Shown in pieces: positions 17,804 through 26,866 of a DNA stretch of 64,000 bases (positions are counted from its first letter, which is position 1; each line of letters starts with the position of its first letter). Under the pieces are notes generated by a model. That model was not told where the DNA came from. It searched no databases and saw only the letters and a program-made list of their open reading frames with translations. Origin of the DNA: Vulcanimicrobiota bacterium. GTDB lineage: Bacteria > Vulcanimicrobiota > Vulcanimicrobiia > Vulcanimicrobiales > Vulcanimicrobiaceae. The DNA lies in NCBI GenBank assembly GCA_013036105.1, contig JAAXCX010000005.1, positions 100,366 through 164,365 of the forward strand. Direction: 5' to 3'. Position numbers and translations under genes: made by a program.

Positions 17804-18480
17804 GCTTGCAGGAACGCGCGCGCCGCGAGCGCTTTCTGGAAAGAGCCGCTGCGACGGCAGCAGCGTGCCGCAAGTGCCAGATCGGCTTTGAGCGGCGCCA
17901 CAATGTCTACGGCGAAGGCGATCCATGCGCGCGCCTGATGGTGATCGGCGAAGGCCCTGGGGAAACAGAGGATCTGCTTGGGCGTCCATTTGTCGGACGC
18001 GCCGGCGAGCTGCTCGACAAAATGCTCGCCGCAATCGACCTTCCGCGCGAAGACGTCTACATTTGCAACACGGTCAAGTGCCGCCCGACGGTTCTCGACG
18101 GCGAAAAACTGCGCAACCGCGCGCCCGTACCGGCAGAGATGGCGAACTGTCGTCCGTATTTGGACGAGCAGATCGAAGTCATCGCGCCGCAAGTCATTCT
18201 TGCGCTGGGAGCTCCGGCGGCAAAATCGTTTTTAGGCCCGCAGTTCAGCATCACCCGGTCGCGCGGCATCTGGTACGAAGGGCCTAACGCTATCCCGTTG
18301 ATTGCCACGTTTCACCCCGCCTACATTTTAAGGCAGGGCGGAATGGCCATGACCGAGACCAAGCGCCAGGTCTGGTCAGACCTGAAGCAAGTGCGCGAGA
18401 AACTCGATTCGCTTCGACAGGCTCAGGATGACAAGCAACCGGAGCAGGCGGACTTGTTCGAATCGCCGCCCGTGATATAA
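17800..18480 (+). CDS. type 4 (Fe-S) uracil-DNA glycosylase
   Basis: This enzyme removes uracil from DNA, the first step in repair of deaminated cytosine. The 226 residues have the four family cysteines for a 4Fe-4S cluster: C23 and C26, then C94 and C117. The active-site motif GEGPGETED is at 50-58 and the HPAYIL motif near 170. The loop between C94 and C117 is longer than in the thermophile enzymes I know. It shares ATGA with the YbjQ gene and lies 9 bases before rlmN. Family 4 is secure; family 5 is less likely because of the GEGPGxxED motif. Confidence 0.92.
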   Translation: MSLQERARRERFLERAAATAAACRKCQIGFERRHNVYGEGDPCARLMVIGEGPGETEDLLGRPFVGRAGELLDKMLAAIDLPREDVYICNTVKCRPTVLDGEKLRNRAPVPAEMANCRPYLDEQIEVIAPQVILALGAPAAKSFLGPQFSITRSRGIWYEGPNAIPLIATFHPAYILRQGGMAMTETKRQVWSDLKQVREKLDSLRQAQDDKQPEQADLFESPPVI

Positions 18481-18489
18481 TCGGTCGCC

Positions 18490-19614
18490 GTGGTACGGAA
18501 CGCTCAAGAGATTTGGTTTGCGGAAAAAGTCCGCCGCGCCGGCTTTGCCGATGCCGGCGCTTTTGCCGCGCACTTTCAGCTCAAGCCTTACCGCCTCGAG
18601 CAGATTTATCGTGCCGCCGCCAAAGAGTTGGCGGAGAACATCGCGGCGGTAACGCCTCTCCCTAAAGAACTGCGCACGCAACTCGAAGCGAGCGGGTTCC
18701 GCTTCGACAGCGTCGCGCCGGTTGTGATGCAGCGTTCGAACGACGGGCAGACCAGCAAAGGTTTATTTCGATTGACAGACGGCGCCGAGATCGAAGCGGT
18801 CCTTATGGAGCACTTCGGCAACCGCAATACCGTCTGCATCAGTTCGCAGGCCGGTTGCGCCTTCGCGTGCGCGTTCTGTTCCACTGGCCAAGCGGGCTTT
18901 ACGCGAAATCTGACTGCGGACGAAATCTTCGATCAGGCGCGCTATTTCGCGCGCGAGCTCGCGGCCAAGGGCAAGCGCATCACCAACATCGTTTTTATGG
19001 GTATGGGCGAGCCGTTTCACAACTATGACGCCGTGATGAAAGCGGTCGCGCTGCTGCACGATCCGCACGGTCTGGGTTTAGGTCACCGGCACATCACGAT
19101 CTCCACGGTTGGCCTGGTCGATAAGATCGACCGCTTCGCCGGCGAGCACGTGCAAGTCAATCTGGCGATTTCACTGCACGCGCCCAATGATGCCGTCCGC
19201 AGCGCGATGATGCCGGTCAACCGGAAGTTTTCACTTGAAGAAGTCATGGCTGCGTGCGAACGCTACATCGCAAAAACCAACCGCAAAATTTTCTTCGAAT
19301 ACGTTATGCTGCGCGACGTCAACGACTCCGAAGAGAACGCGCGCGAACTCGCGGCGCTCATGCGCGGCCACCTCTATCACGTGAACCTGATTCCGTATAA
19401 CACGACGCCGGGCGCGTCGTACGCCGGGACCGATCAGGAGAAGATCTGGCGCTTCGCGGGAATTCTTGAAGCGGCAGGCGTCCCTGTCACCGTGCGCCAG
19501 AATATGGGACGCGACATCGCCGCAGCTTGCGGCCAGCTTCGATCCGAATCACAGCCGAAGGCCGGTGAATCTGTAAGCGCACCGCATAAAGGACGCTCCG
19601 TCTCGGTAACCTAA
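18490..19614 (+). CDS. rlmN: dual-specificity rRNA/tRNA methyltransferase RlmN
   Basis: RlmN is a radical-SAM enzyme that methylates C2 of adenosine 2503 in 23S rRNA and adenosine 37 in some tRNAs. The start is GTG 18490. The 374 residues show an N-terminal helical domain, the cluster motif CAFACAFC (C123, C127, C130), VFMGMGEPFHNYDAV, and a C-terminal NIPYNTTPG-like region. A catalytic cysteine expected near the C-terminus is present in DIAAACGQL. A C-terminal tail of about 25 residues after this looks unstructured. glyQS follows by 13 bases. Confidence 0.95.
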   Translation: MVRNAQEIWFAEKVRRAGFADAGAFAAHFQLKPYRLEQIYRAAAKELAENIAAVTPLPKELRTQLEASGFRFDSVAPVVMQRSNDGQTSKGLFRLTDGAEIEAVLMEHFGNRNTVCISSQAGCAFACAFCSTGQAGFTRNLTADEIFDQARYFARELAAKGKRITNIVFMGMGEPFHNYDAVMKAVALLHDPHGLGLGHRHITISTVGLVDKIDRFAGEHVQVNLAISLHAPNDAVRSAMMPVNRKFSLEEVMAACERYIAKTNRKIFFEYVMLRDVNDSEENARELAALMRGHLYHVNLIPYNTTPGASYAGTDQEKIWRFAGILEAAGVPVTVRQNMGRDIAAACGQLRSESQPKAGESVSAPHKGRSVSVT

Positions 19615-19627
19615 ACTCAGGATCTCT

Positions 19628-20977
19628 ATGGAGAGGGAGCCCGCAGCGGGGCAAGTTTCGATGGAAGATATCGCGGCGCTGGCCAAGCGCCGCGGCTTCA
19701 TTTTTCAGTCGAGTGAAATCTATGGCGGCATCGGCGGCTTTTACGATTATGGCCCGCTGGGCGCAATCCTCAAGCGCAATGTCAAAGATGCCTGGTGGCG
19801 CGATATGGTGGAGTCGCGCGATGACATTGTGCCCTTCGATTCGTCAATCGTGATGCACCCGAAGACGTGGGAAGCTTCGGGCCACGTCGAGGCATTCAAC
19901 GACCGCTTGGTGGACTGCAAAGTGTGCAAGCACCGCTTTCGAGCGGATCACTTGAAATCGCGCGAGCAATGTCCCGATTGCGGCAGCAAAAACTCGTTCA
20001 CGGAAGAGCGCGCTTTTAACCTTATGCTCCGTACGTTCGTGGGTCCGATGGAAGACTCGGCGTCGATGACGTATCTGCGGCCCGAAACGGCTCAGGGCAT
20101 GTTCGTGAACTTCAAGAACATTTACCAGAGCGCGCGCAAACGCCCGCCGTTTGGCGTCGCACAGATCGGTAAGGCCTTTCGTAACGAAATCACGCCGGGG
20201 AACTTTACCTACCGGCTTCGCGAGTTCGAGCAAGCCGAACTCGAGTATTTCGTTCCCGACGACGGACAGGATCTCAAGCGGTTCGAAGAATGGGTGCAAC
20301 TGCGCAAAGCGTGGTATTCGAAATACGGCATCAAATCGGAACGGCTGCGTTTTGCCGAGTTAACCGCCGGTGAGCGGCCGCATTATGCCAGGGCGGGTAT
20401 CGACGTCGAGTATCTTTTCCCGTGGGGTTGGGGTGAACTCGAATCGATCGCGCACCGCGGCACCTACGATCTCGACGCGCACATGCGCCTATCCGGTAAA
20501 GACCTGCGATTTTACGACGAAGCGAGCAAGACGCATTATACGCCGTTGCTGATCGAAAGTTCGGCGGGAATGGATCGCACGACGCTGGTGATGCTCGTCG
20601 ATGCGTATGAACGTGAAACGGCCACCGATCCGGCCGGCAAACAAACCGAGCGCACCGTGCTGCACTTTCATCCACAGATCGCTCCAGTACAAGCGGCGGT
20701 GTTTTCGCTCGCGCGCAATAAACCCGAACTGGTCGAACTCGCGCGGTCGATCGAAACGGGGTTGCGGCCGAAGTTTCGCACGCAATACGACGAGGGGAAT
20801 ATCGGCCAACTCTACCGGCGCCAAGATGAGGTCGGGACGCCGTTGTGCATAACGGTGGATTACGACAGTTTGGCCGGCCGCGATGTGACCGTGCGCGAGC
20901 GGGATTCCATGCGGCAAGAGCGTGTCGGCGTCGACGCGGTCGAATCTTACCTGCGGGAGCGTTTGACGGGAGCCTAG
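19628..20977 (+). CDS. glyQS: glycyl-tRNA synthetase, class II alpha2 type
   Basis: This enzyme charges tRNA-Gly with glycine. The 449-residue single-chain form is the eukaryote/archaea/Gram-positive alpha2 type rather than the alpha2beta2 GlyQ-GlyS type. It shows RRGFIFQSSEIYGG and FYDYGPLG, a zinc-like insert with CKVCKHRF and CPDC, motif 2 in KAFRNEITPGNFTYRLREFEQAELE, and a motif 3 region SSAGMDRTTL. The C-terminal anticodon domain has DEVGTPLCITVDY. The start may be ATG 19628 or, matching the usual family N-terminus better, ATG 19661 (MEDIAALAKRRG). It lies 13 bases after rlmN. Confidence 0.96.
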   Translation: MEREPAAGQVSMEDIAALAKRRGFIFQSSEIYGGIGGFYDYGPLGAILKRNVKDAWWRDMVESRDDIVPFDSSIVMHPKTWEASGHVEAFNDRLVDCKVCKHRFRADHLKSREQCPDCGSKNSFTEERAFNLMLRTFVGPMEDSASMTYLRPETAQGMFVNFKNIYQSARKRPPFGVAQIGKAFRNEITPGNFTYRLREFEQAELEYFVPDDGQDLKRFEEWVQLRKAWYSKYGIKSERLRFAELTAGERPHYARAGIDVEYLFPWGWGELESIAHRGTYDLDAHMRLSGKDLRFYDEASKTHYTPLLIESSAGMDRTTLVMLVDAYERETATDPAGKQTERTVLHFHPQIAPVQAAVFSLARNKPELVELARSIETGLRPKFRTQYDEGNIGQLYRRQDEVGTPLCITVDYDSLAGRDVTVRERDSMRQERVGVDAVESYLRERLTGA

Positions 20978-21046
20978 GGTATGCGGGCCTGCCCGAGCGC
21001 CGGGGCGAACGCCCCGTACTCACGATCCGGTTGGAAAGGGGCTCTG

Positions 21047-21970
21047 ATGATTCGCAAGTCCACTGCGTTTTTAGCGCTAGCCGGTCTACTCGCCGGCTGC
21101 AACGCTGCCGGCACCGGCACGACGCCTCCAGTTGTAACGGTTCAGCACCTCTACGTCGGCAACGATAACACGCCGGGCACGGTGCAGGCCTACACGCTTC
21201 CGATTACGTCGGCTTCGACGCCCGCTTTTTCGTTCGCATCGAATAATGTCGTTTCGATCGGACTCGATGCAAACAACGACGCCCTCGTCGGCGATAACGC
21301 CGGTCATCTACAATTTTTCACTGCTCCGCTGAGCGCGTCGAGCACTCCTTCAGTAACATTCACTAACGGAGGAGCGTCCAACAACGGACAGATCGTGTTC
21401 AATGCCGGCGGACAAGTGTTCGTCGCGAATGTTTCAACGGCCGTGAATATGTTCACGCCCCCGTTCACCGCTGCGACTACTCCCTCTACGGTCGTTAGCG
21501 GTGGGCTGGTCTCCGCAATCGGCGATGTACTCGACAACGCCGGCAGTCTTTATGTCGCCAATGCGGGCACCGGCGGAGGAACCGGTAGTGACCTTGAGGT
21601 CTTTACACCGCCATATACAGGCGCGCCGGCCGTCACGACGCCGAACGTAGGGGGCTTGACCGCATACCGGAAAATGGCGGGCAGCGGCAGCACGCTCTAC
21701 GTCTGCGCCCTTGCCGGAACGACGACGGGCCGCATCGACGCGTACGGCCTGCCCCTGTCGAATACGAGCGCGCCGGCATTTGCGATAACCACCGGAATAA
21801 ATGTCCCAGAGGCAATCGCGTTCGATCAGAACGGCAACATGTATGTCGGAAACTTCGGAAACTCGACGATCACCGTCTATGCGCCGCCGTTCAGCGCCGC
21901 GAGCGCTCCCACGGTGACGCTGACAATTCCCGGTTCATTCGCGATCTTCGGAATAGCCATCGGAAGATAA
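21047..21970 (+). CDS. beta-propeller-like lipoprotein
   Basis: This 307-residue lipoprotein has a signal peptide ending in LLAGC (Cys near 18) and repeated units of the kind LYVGNDN, VFVANVST, LYVANAGTG and MYVGNFGNSTI, each followed by ITVYAPPF or similar. This repeating pattern suggests a six- or seven-bladed propeller of the NHL/YncE type. I chose ATG 21047 over the in-frame ATG at 20981 because the signal peptide then starts with MIRKS and a purine-rich GGAAAGGGG lies upstream. It resembles the protein at 5547-6674 but lacks its long Pro/Thr linker. Role unknown. Confidence 0.75.
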   Translation: MIRKSTAFLALAGLLAGCNAAGTGTTPPVVTVQHLYVGNDNTPGTVQAYTLPITSASTPAFSFASNNVVSIGLDANNDALVGDNAGHLQFFTAPLSASSTPSVTFTNGGASNNGQIVFNAGGQVFVANVSTAVNMFTPPFTAATTPSTVVSGGLVSAIGDVLDNAGSLYVANAGTGGGTGSDLEVFTPPYTGAPAVTTPNVGGLTAYRKMAGSGSTLYVCALAGTTTGRIDAYGLPLSNTSAPAFAITTGINVPEAIAFDQNGNMYVGNFGNSTITVYAPPFSAASAPTVTLTIPGSFAIFGIAIGR

Positions 21971-21976
21971 CCGTAA

Positions 21977-24646
21977 ATGGCCACGACCGCTACCGCTGAA
22001 AAACCAATCTGGTTTTTCGAAGAAGGCAACGGCGACATGCGCGAGCTCCTGGGCGGGAAAGGCGCTGGACTCGCCGAGATGACGCGCGCCGGGCTGCCCG
22101 TGCCGCCCGGATTTACTATCACCACGCAAACCTGTCTACAGTATTACGAACTGGGACGGCGCAATCCGCCGGGGCTCGACGACGGGATCGGCGCGGCGAT
22201 GACCGAGCTCGAGCGGCGTACCGGCAAAGGCTTCGGCGATCCGGCAAATCCGCTGCTGGTGTCGGTGCGCAGCGGCGCGCGCGCGTCGATGCCGGGCATG
22301 ATGGATACGATTCTCAATCTGGGCCTCAACGACCAAACGGCGGAAGGGCTAGCGAAGCTTTCCGGCAGCGACCGTTTTGCTTGGGATGCCTACCGCCGTT
22401 TTGTCATGATGTTTTCGAGCGTCGTCTTGGGTATCGAAAAAGATCTCTTCGAAGAGCAGATTACGGCGCGCAAGAAAAAACTCGGAGTTTCCACCGACCC
22501 CGAAATCGACGCGGAGAATTGGCGCGAGCTGGTCGCCGACTTCAAACAGACGGTTCGCGATCACGCCAAGCGTGAGTTTCCGCAGGACGTGCACGAGCAG
22601 CTGAAACTGGCGATCAACTCAGTCTTCGATTCTTGGTTTTCCAAGCGCGCAACGGACTACCGCCGCTACAATAAAATTCCCGACAATTGGGGCACCGCGG
22701 TCAACGTCTGCTCGATGGTGTTCGGAAATCTGGGCGACGACTCGGGCACCGGCGTGGCGTTCACGCGCGACCCGAACACCGGCGCGAAGCAGCTCTACGG
22801 CGAGTATCTGCGAAATGCGCAAGGAGAAGATGTGGTCGCCGGAATTCGCACGCCCGAGAAAATCGCCGATCTGGAACGGGCGCAACCGGAAGTCTATCAT
22901 CAGTTTCTCGATATCGCGGGCAAACTCGAGCGCCATTACCGCGATATGCAAGATCTCGAGTTTACGATCGAACGCGGGAAGCTTTACATGCTGCAGACGC
23001 GCAATGCCAAGCGGACGGCTGAAGCTGCGGTCAGGATCGCGCTCGACATGGTCGCCGAAAAGCTCATCACCAAGAACGAGGCGTTGAGCCGCGTCAGTGC
23101 GTCTTCACTCGATCAACTCTTTCACGCGCGCATCGATCCGAAAGAAAAGTACGAAATCGCCTGCACGGGTCTGAACGCCTCGCCCGGCGCCGCCGCCGGG
23201 CAGGTAGCCCTCGATGCGGATATCGCCGAAAAGTGGGGCAGCGAGGGAAAAGCCGTCGTGCTCGTGCGCGTCGAGACCAATCCCAACGACGTGCACGGCA
23301 TGTTTGCCTCGCGCGGCGTGCTGACCGCAAAAGGCGGTGCGACCTCGCATGCGGCCGTCGTCGCGCGCGGTATGGGAAAGCCGTGCGTCGCCGGATGCGA
23401 AGGCTTGCAGATCGATATGCGCAACCGCACGGCGACGCTGGGTGGAAAGCCGATCGCTGAGGGCGACTGGATCACGATCGACGGAACCACCGGCGATGTC
23501 ATCGCAAGCGGTTTAAAGTTGATCGATCCGCCGTCAACATTGCCGGAGTGGCTTGCGACGTTTTTATCGTGGGCCGACGAAGCGCGCACGATGGAAGTCT
23601 GGGCCAACGCCGACACGCCGCAAGATGCCGTGAAGGCGCGCGAACTCGGCGCAATGGGGATTGGCCTCTGCCGTACCGAGCACATGTTCATGCAGCAAGA
23701 GCGGCTGCCGATCGTTCAGGAGATGATTCTTTCGGACACGCATGAAGCGCGCGCCGAAGCGCTCGCCAAACTCTTGCCGTTCCAGCGCGAAGATTTCCAC
23801 GGCATTTTGGAAGCGATGCAAGGCCTTCCGGTAACGATTCGGTTGCTGGATCCTCCGCTGCACGAGTTCTTGCCGTCGCAAGAAACACTGCTGGTGGAAA
23901 CCACTGAACTGCGTCTGCGCGAAGGCGAAGAGTCGCCGTCCTATCGCGAGAAAATGCGCATCCTTAAACGCGTGCAGCAGATGCACGAGCAGAATCCGAT
24001 GCTGGGATTGCGGGTGTGCCGCCTGGGCATTCTGTATCCGGAGATCTACGCGATGCAGGTACGCGCGATCTTCGAAGCGGCGTGCGATTTAAAAAAGCAT
24101 GGCGTCGACGTGCGGCCGGAAGTCATGATTCCGGGCGTCGGCACGAAAGAAGAGATGAAGTTTACGGGTGACGCGGCACGCAAGGTGGCTGAAGAAGTCA
24201 TCGCCGAGCGCGGCGTGAAGGTTGAGTACCACGTCGGTACCATGATCGAGTTGCCGCGCGCGTGCACCGTTGCAGACGAACTGGCGGATCACGCGCAGTT
24301 CTTTTCTTTTGGCACGAACGATTTGACGCAGACGACCTACGGCTACAGCCGCGACGACGCCGAGGCGACGTTCATTCCGCGCTATCTCGAACTCAAGATT
24401 CTCGCGGATGATCCGTTCCAAGTGCTCGACCGGCAGGGCGTGGGCTCGCTGATGCAAGACGCGGTGCGCCGCGGACGCGAGAAGCATAAGGAACTGAAGA
24501 TCGGCATCTGCGGCGAGCACGGCGGCGATCCGTCGAGCGTCGCTTTCTGTCATGGTTTGGGTTTGAACTACGTTTCGTGCTCGCCGTACCGTGTGCCGAT
24601 CGCGCGCCTCGCGGCGGCGCAAGCCGCGCTCGGGTCGCTGAAGTAA
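21977..24646 (+). CDS. ppdK: pyruvate, phosphate dikinase
   Basis: PPDK interconverts pyruvate, ATP and phosphate with phosphoenolpyruvate, AMP and pyrophosphate. The 889 residues contain the N-terminal ATP-grasp region (GGKGAGLAEMTRAGLPVPPGF, then SVRSGARASMPGMMDTILNLG), the phosphohistidine domain with GGATSHAAVVARGMGKPCV, and the C-terminal PEP/pyruvate barrel with SFGTNDLTQTTYGYSRDDAE and the catalytic Cys in KIGICGEHGG. All catalytic elements are intact. It starts 6 bases after the lipoprotein. With malic enzyme at 54792 it supports PEP formation from C4 acids. Confidence 0.97.
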   Translation: MATTATAEKPIWFFEEGNGDMRELLGGKGAGLAEMTRAGLPVPPGFTITTQTCLQYYELGRRNPPGLDDGIGAAMTELERRTGKGFGDPANPLLVSVRSGARASMPGMMDTILNLGLNDQTAEGLAKLSGSDRFAWDAYRRFVMMFSSVVLGIEKDLFEEQITARKKKLGVSTDPEIDAENWRELVADFKQTVRDHAKREFPQDVHEQLKLAINSVFDSWFSKRATDYRRYNKIPDNWGTAVNVCSMVFGNLGDDSGTGVAFTRDPNTGAKQLYGEYLRNAQGEDVVAGIRTPEKIADLERAQPEVYHQFLDIAGKLERHYRDMQDLEFTIERGKLYMLQTRNAKRTAEAAVRIALDMVAEKLITKNEALSRVSASSLDQLFHARIDPKEKYEIACTGLNASPGAAAGQVALDADIAEKWGSEGKAVVLVRVETNPNDVHGMFASRGVLTAKGGATSHAAVVARGMGKPCVAGCEGLQIDMRNRTATLGGKPIAEGDWITIDGTTGDVIASGLKLIDPPSTLPEWLATFLSWADEARTMEVWANADTPQDAVKARELGAMGIGLCRTEHMFMQQERLPIVQEMILSDTHEARAEALAKLLPFQREDFHGILEAMQGLPVTIRLLDPPLHEFLPSQETLLVETTELRLREGEESPSYREKMRILKRVQQMHEQNPMLGLRVCRLGILYPEIYAMQVRAIFEAACDLKKHGVDVRPEVMIPGVGTKEEMKFTGDAARKVAEEVIAERGVKVEYHVGTMIELPRACTVADELADHAQFFSFGTNDLTQTTYGYSRDDAEATFIPRYLELKILADDPFQVLDRQGVGSLMQDAVRRGREKHKELKIGICGEHGGDPSSVAFCHGLGLNYVSCSPYRVPIARLAAAQAALGSLK

Positions 24647-24649
24647 ACA

Positions 24650-26353
24650 ATGAAAGCATTTAGCGTTGTCTTCGCGGCCATCGGGATTCCGCTGGCCTTG
24701 ATATTGCTGTTTGCTCCGGTGACGTGGGGTTATGGCGGTATCACCGTGCGATGGGTCACCGGAAAAACGGCCGACCCCGGCTTTGGTCAGGTGCGGAATA
24801 TCGATCCCGCCGGGCCCTCAGCGCGCGCGGGGCTTCACGTTGGCGATAAGTTTCTTTTAGACTACGGCAACCGCGTGACGTGGAATTCGGGCCGCGCCGG
24901 CGACTCGGTGCCGATCCGGGTTTTGCGCAACGGCACGTACCGAACGGTGCGTGTGGTTTGGGGTCCGTTTACGTCAATGCTCGCGGAGGTCGAGCAATGG
25001 CGAAAAACTGGTTACGCGATCACGGCGCTACTCGCGTTTGTGCTGGCGCTCTTGGTGGGATTTCGTGCGCGAGAGTCGCGCCTAGGCTCGATTGCAACGT
25101 TCGTTTTGCTGGCGCTTGGATGGCGCGCGATCGCGGGCGCGACGACCCTGGCAGCCACAACGACCGGGCTGAGCGAAGGCGCGCAGTATGCCGTTTGGTT
25201 CACCGACGGCGTCATTCTGTCGGCGATGCTGTTCCTTTTAGGAACATTTCCACCCAATGCCGGCATCGTGCGGCGCGTGCTGCGGTACGCAGCGATTCCC
25301 GCCGGTGTGATTGCATGGCTTGCGCCGACCGCTCCTTACGCTGCGTTTTATCTGCCGTTTGCCTTTGCGCAGCAATTCAGAACGCAGGTCGCAAACAATG
25401 GTATTCTCCTGGCAAGTTTGCTGCAGCTGTTATTGGTCGCCGCCTGCGTCGACGCCCTTGTGCGCGCGCCGGTTCTGTACCGCGCAGCAACGCGATGGTT
25501 GGCGGGATCGTGGCTGCTCGCTGCCTTGCTTATGGCGGCCTACGGCGTTGCCTACGATCTGCTTGTCGGCACCTTTGGTTTCCATTCCGTGGACCCGTTG
25601 CCGTTTGTAGCCTCTCTTCTGTTCGCTTTTGGTATCTCGTATCCAATTCTGCGTCACCGCTTGACCGATTTGAACATCTTCGTGACGCGAGCGACCGTGT
25701 ACGGAGTCGTGCTGCTGGTTATTGTGGCGTTGTTCGTGCTGGCCGAATGGCTCGTCGGACGCCTCTTCGAACATGCGCCGCAATTTGTCGCGCTGCTCAT
25801 CGTGCTGGCTCTGGGCATTTCGGTGCGCTGGATCCACGCTTTCGTCGAAAGCCGCCTGACGGCAATCGTTTTTCACAAGCGAATCGCCGGCTTGAACGAC
25901 ATCAAGCGGGTCGCGCGCGAGGCCGATATCGCGACGGATTCGCATTCGCTGATGCAAGTCGCTTCTACGACGATGCATCGGGGATTGGATATTCCGGCAG
26001 TGGCGATTTATCTGCGTGACGGAAACGAATACGTGATGCTGCGCGCTGCCGGCGAGGTTCCGTGGCCCGAAGCTTTTGACATGAATAGCGCTCTACTGCT
26101 GCGGTTGCGCCGCTGGAAAGAGCCGTTTGAAACGTTGGACGCCGGCGGCGACCATCACACGTTGGTTCTGCCGATGAACGCTCGAGGAGAACTGGTCGGT
26201 TTTGTCTGCTGCGGCCCAAAGGCGGATCGCACGGCATATCTCGCCGACGAAATCGACGGGCTGCAGTATCTCGCTACGGAGGTTGGCGTAGCCTGCGCGT
26301 GGTTGTCGCAAAGAGGTTTGCACGGTGTCGACCTCGCTTTGTCGCCCGGCTAA
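24650..26353 (+). CDS. PDZ, multi-pass membrane and GAF domain protein
   Basis: This 567-residue protein starts 3 bases after ppdK. One N-terminal membrane helix (6-25) is followed by a periplasmic PDZ-like domain (about 35-105: IDPAGPSARAGLHVGDKFL, then VRVLRNG), about eight membrane helices (120-400), and a cytoplasmic GAF-like domain (about 415-555: DIKRVAREADIATDSHSLMQVASTT, later LVGFVCCGPK). It resembles the sensory half of a histidine kinase but has no kinase, cyclase or output domain. It may transmit a signal to a partner protein. I know no characterised member with this order. Confidence 0.75.
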   Translation: MKAFSVVFAAIGIPLALILLFAPVTWGYGGITVRWVTGKTADPGFGQVRNIDPAGPSARAGLHVGDKFLLDYGNRVTWNSGRAGDSVPIRVLRNGTYRTVRVVWGPFTSMLAEVEQWRKTGYAITALLAFVLALLVGFRARESRLGSIATFVLLALGWRAIAGATTLAATTTGLSEGAQYAVWFTDGVILSAMLFLLGTFPPNAGIVRRVLRYAAIPAGVIAWLAPTAPYAAFYLPFAFAQQFRTQVANNGILLASLLQLLLVAACVDALVRAPVLYRAATRWLAGSWLLAALLMAAYGVAYDLLVGTFGFHSVDPLPFVASLLFAFGISYPILRHRLTDLNIFVTRATVYGVVLLVIVALFVLAEWLVGRLFEHAPQFVALLIVLALGISVRWIHAFVESRLTAIVFHKRIAGLNDIKRVAREADIATDSHSLMQVASTTMHRGLDIPAVAIYLRDGNEYVMLRAAGEVPWPEAFDMNSALLLRLRRWKEPFETLDAGGDHHTLVLPMNARGELVGFVCCGPKADRTAYLADEIDGLQYLATEVGVACAWLSQRGLHGVDLALSPG

Positions 26354-26498
26354 TCGCTCGGCCGACACCAGGCTTGGCCGGACTTAAGGCGCGATTAGAG
26401 TTAGCCGCCTGCGTTCTCAGAAAGGAACCGCGATATTTTCGCGCGGCGTTTCCTGTGCGGAGGTCATTTCTTCACCAACAACCGCAAAGGAGCTTCGC

Positions 26499-26798
26499 AT
26501 GATCTCGAACTGGAAGGCCGCGCTCGGCGCGGCGGTTCTCTCCCTCGCAACGTTCGGCGCGGGCGCCGCTTGGACCGCAAGCGCGCAAGCTCGCCCGGCA
26601 ATTCCGCTCGTCAGGGGTGACGAGCGCGGCGATCGTAATCTCCGCGTGGATCGCCAACGCCTCGAAACAATCATCGATCAGTTGCAGCGCGATCCGCGCG
26701 ATTACGGCGGACACCGCGAACAAGCCGTCGATCTGCTCGCGCAGGCGCGCGCGCAAATTGACGCAGGTTTAGCGTTCGAGGAGCGCGGCGGCGACTAA
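26499..26798 (+). CDS. small exported helical protein
   Basis: This 99-residue protein has a signal peptide (MISNWKAALGAAVLSLATF, cleavage near TASAQA at 26-31) and a mature part that is mostly one charged helix (RLETIIDQLQRD, then REQAVDLLAQARAQIDAGLAFEE). AAAGGAG lies just upstream of the ATG. I recognise no family. The 145 bases before it hold no other gene; a weak stem (AGGAA-CGCGA against TCGCG-TTCCT) there may end the upstream transcript. It ends just before a strong hairpin. Confidence 0.6.
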   Translation: MISNWKAALGAAVLSLATFGAGAAWTASAQARPAIPLVRGDERGDRNLRVDRQRLETIIDQLQRDPRDYGGHREQAVDLLAQARAQIDAGLAFEERGGD

Positions 26799-26803
26799 CG
26801 CTC

Positions 26804-26856
26804 GTATGGTGCCGTCCTCGCTTATGGCCTGTTTAATCGCTCGGACGGCACCATAC
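26804..26856. terminator. hairpin between convergent genes
   Basis: A 14-base perfect stem (26804-26817, GTATGGTGCCGTCC, with 26843-26856) and a 25-base loop lie between the stop at 26798 (+) and the stop at 26867 (-). There is no clear T-tract on either side, so it could be a bidirectional terminator or another structured element. The pairing is exact. Confidence 0.6.
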
Positions 26857-26866
26857 TTCGCTTGAA

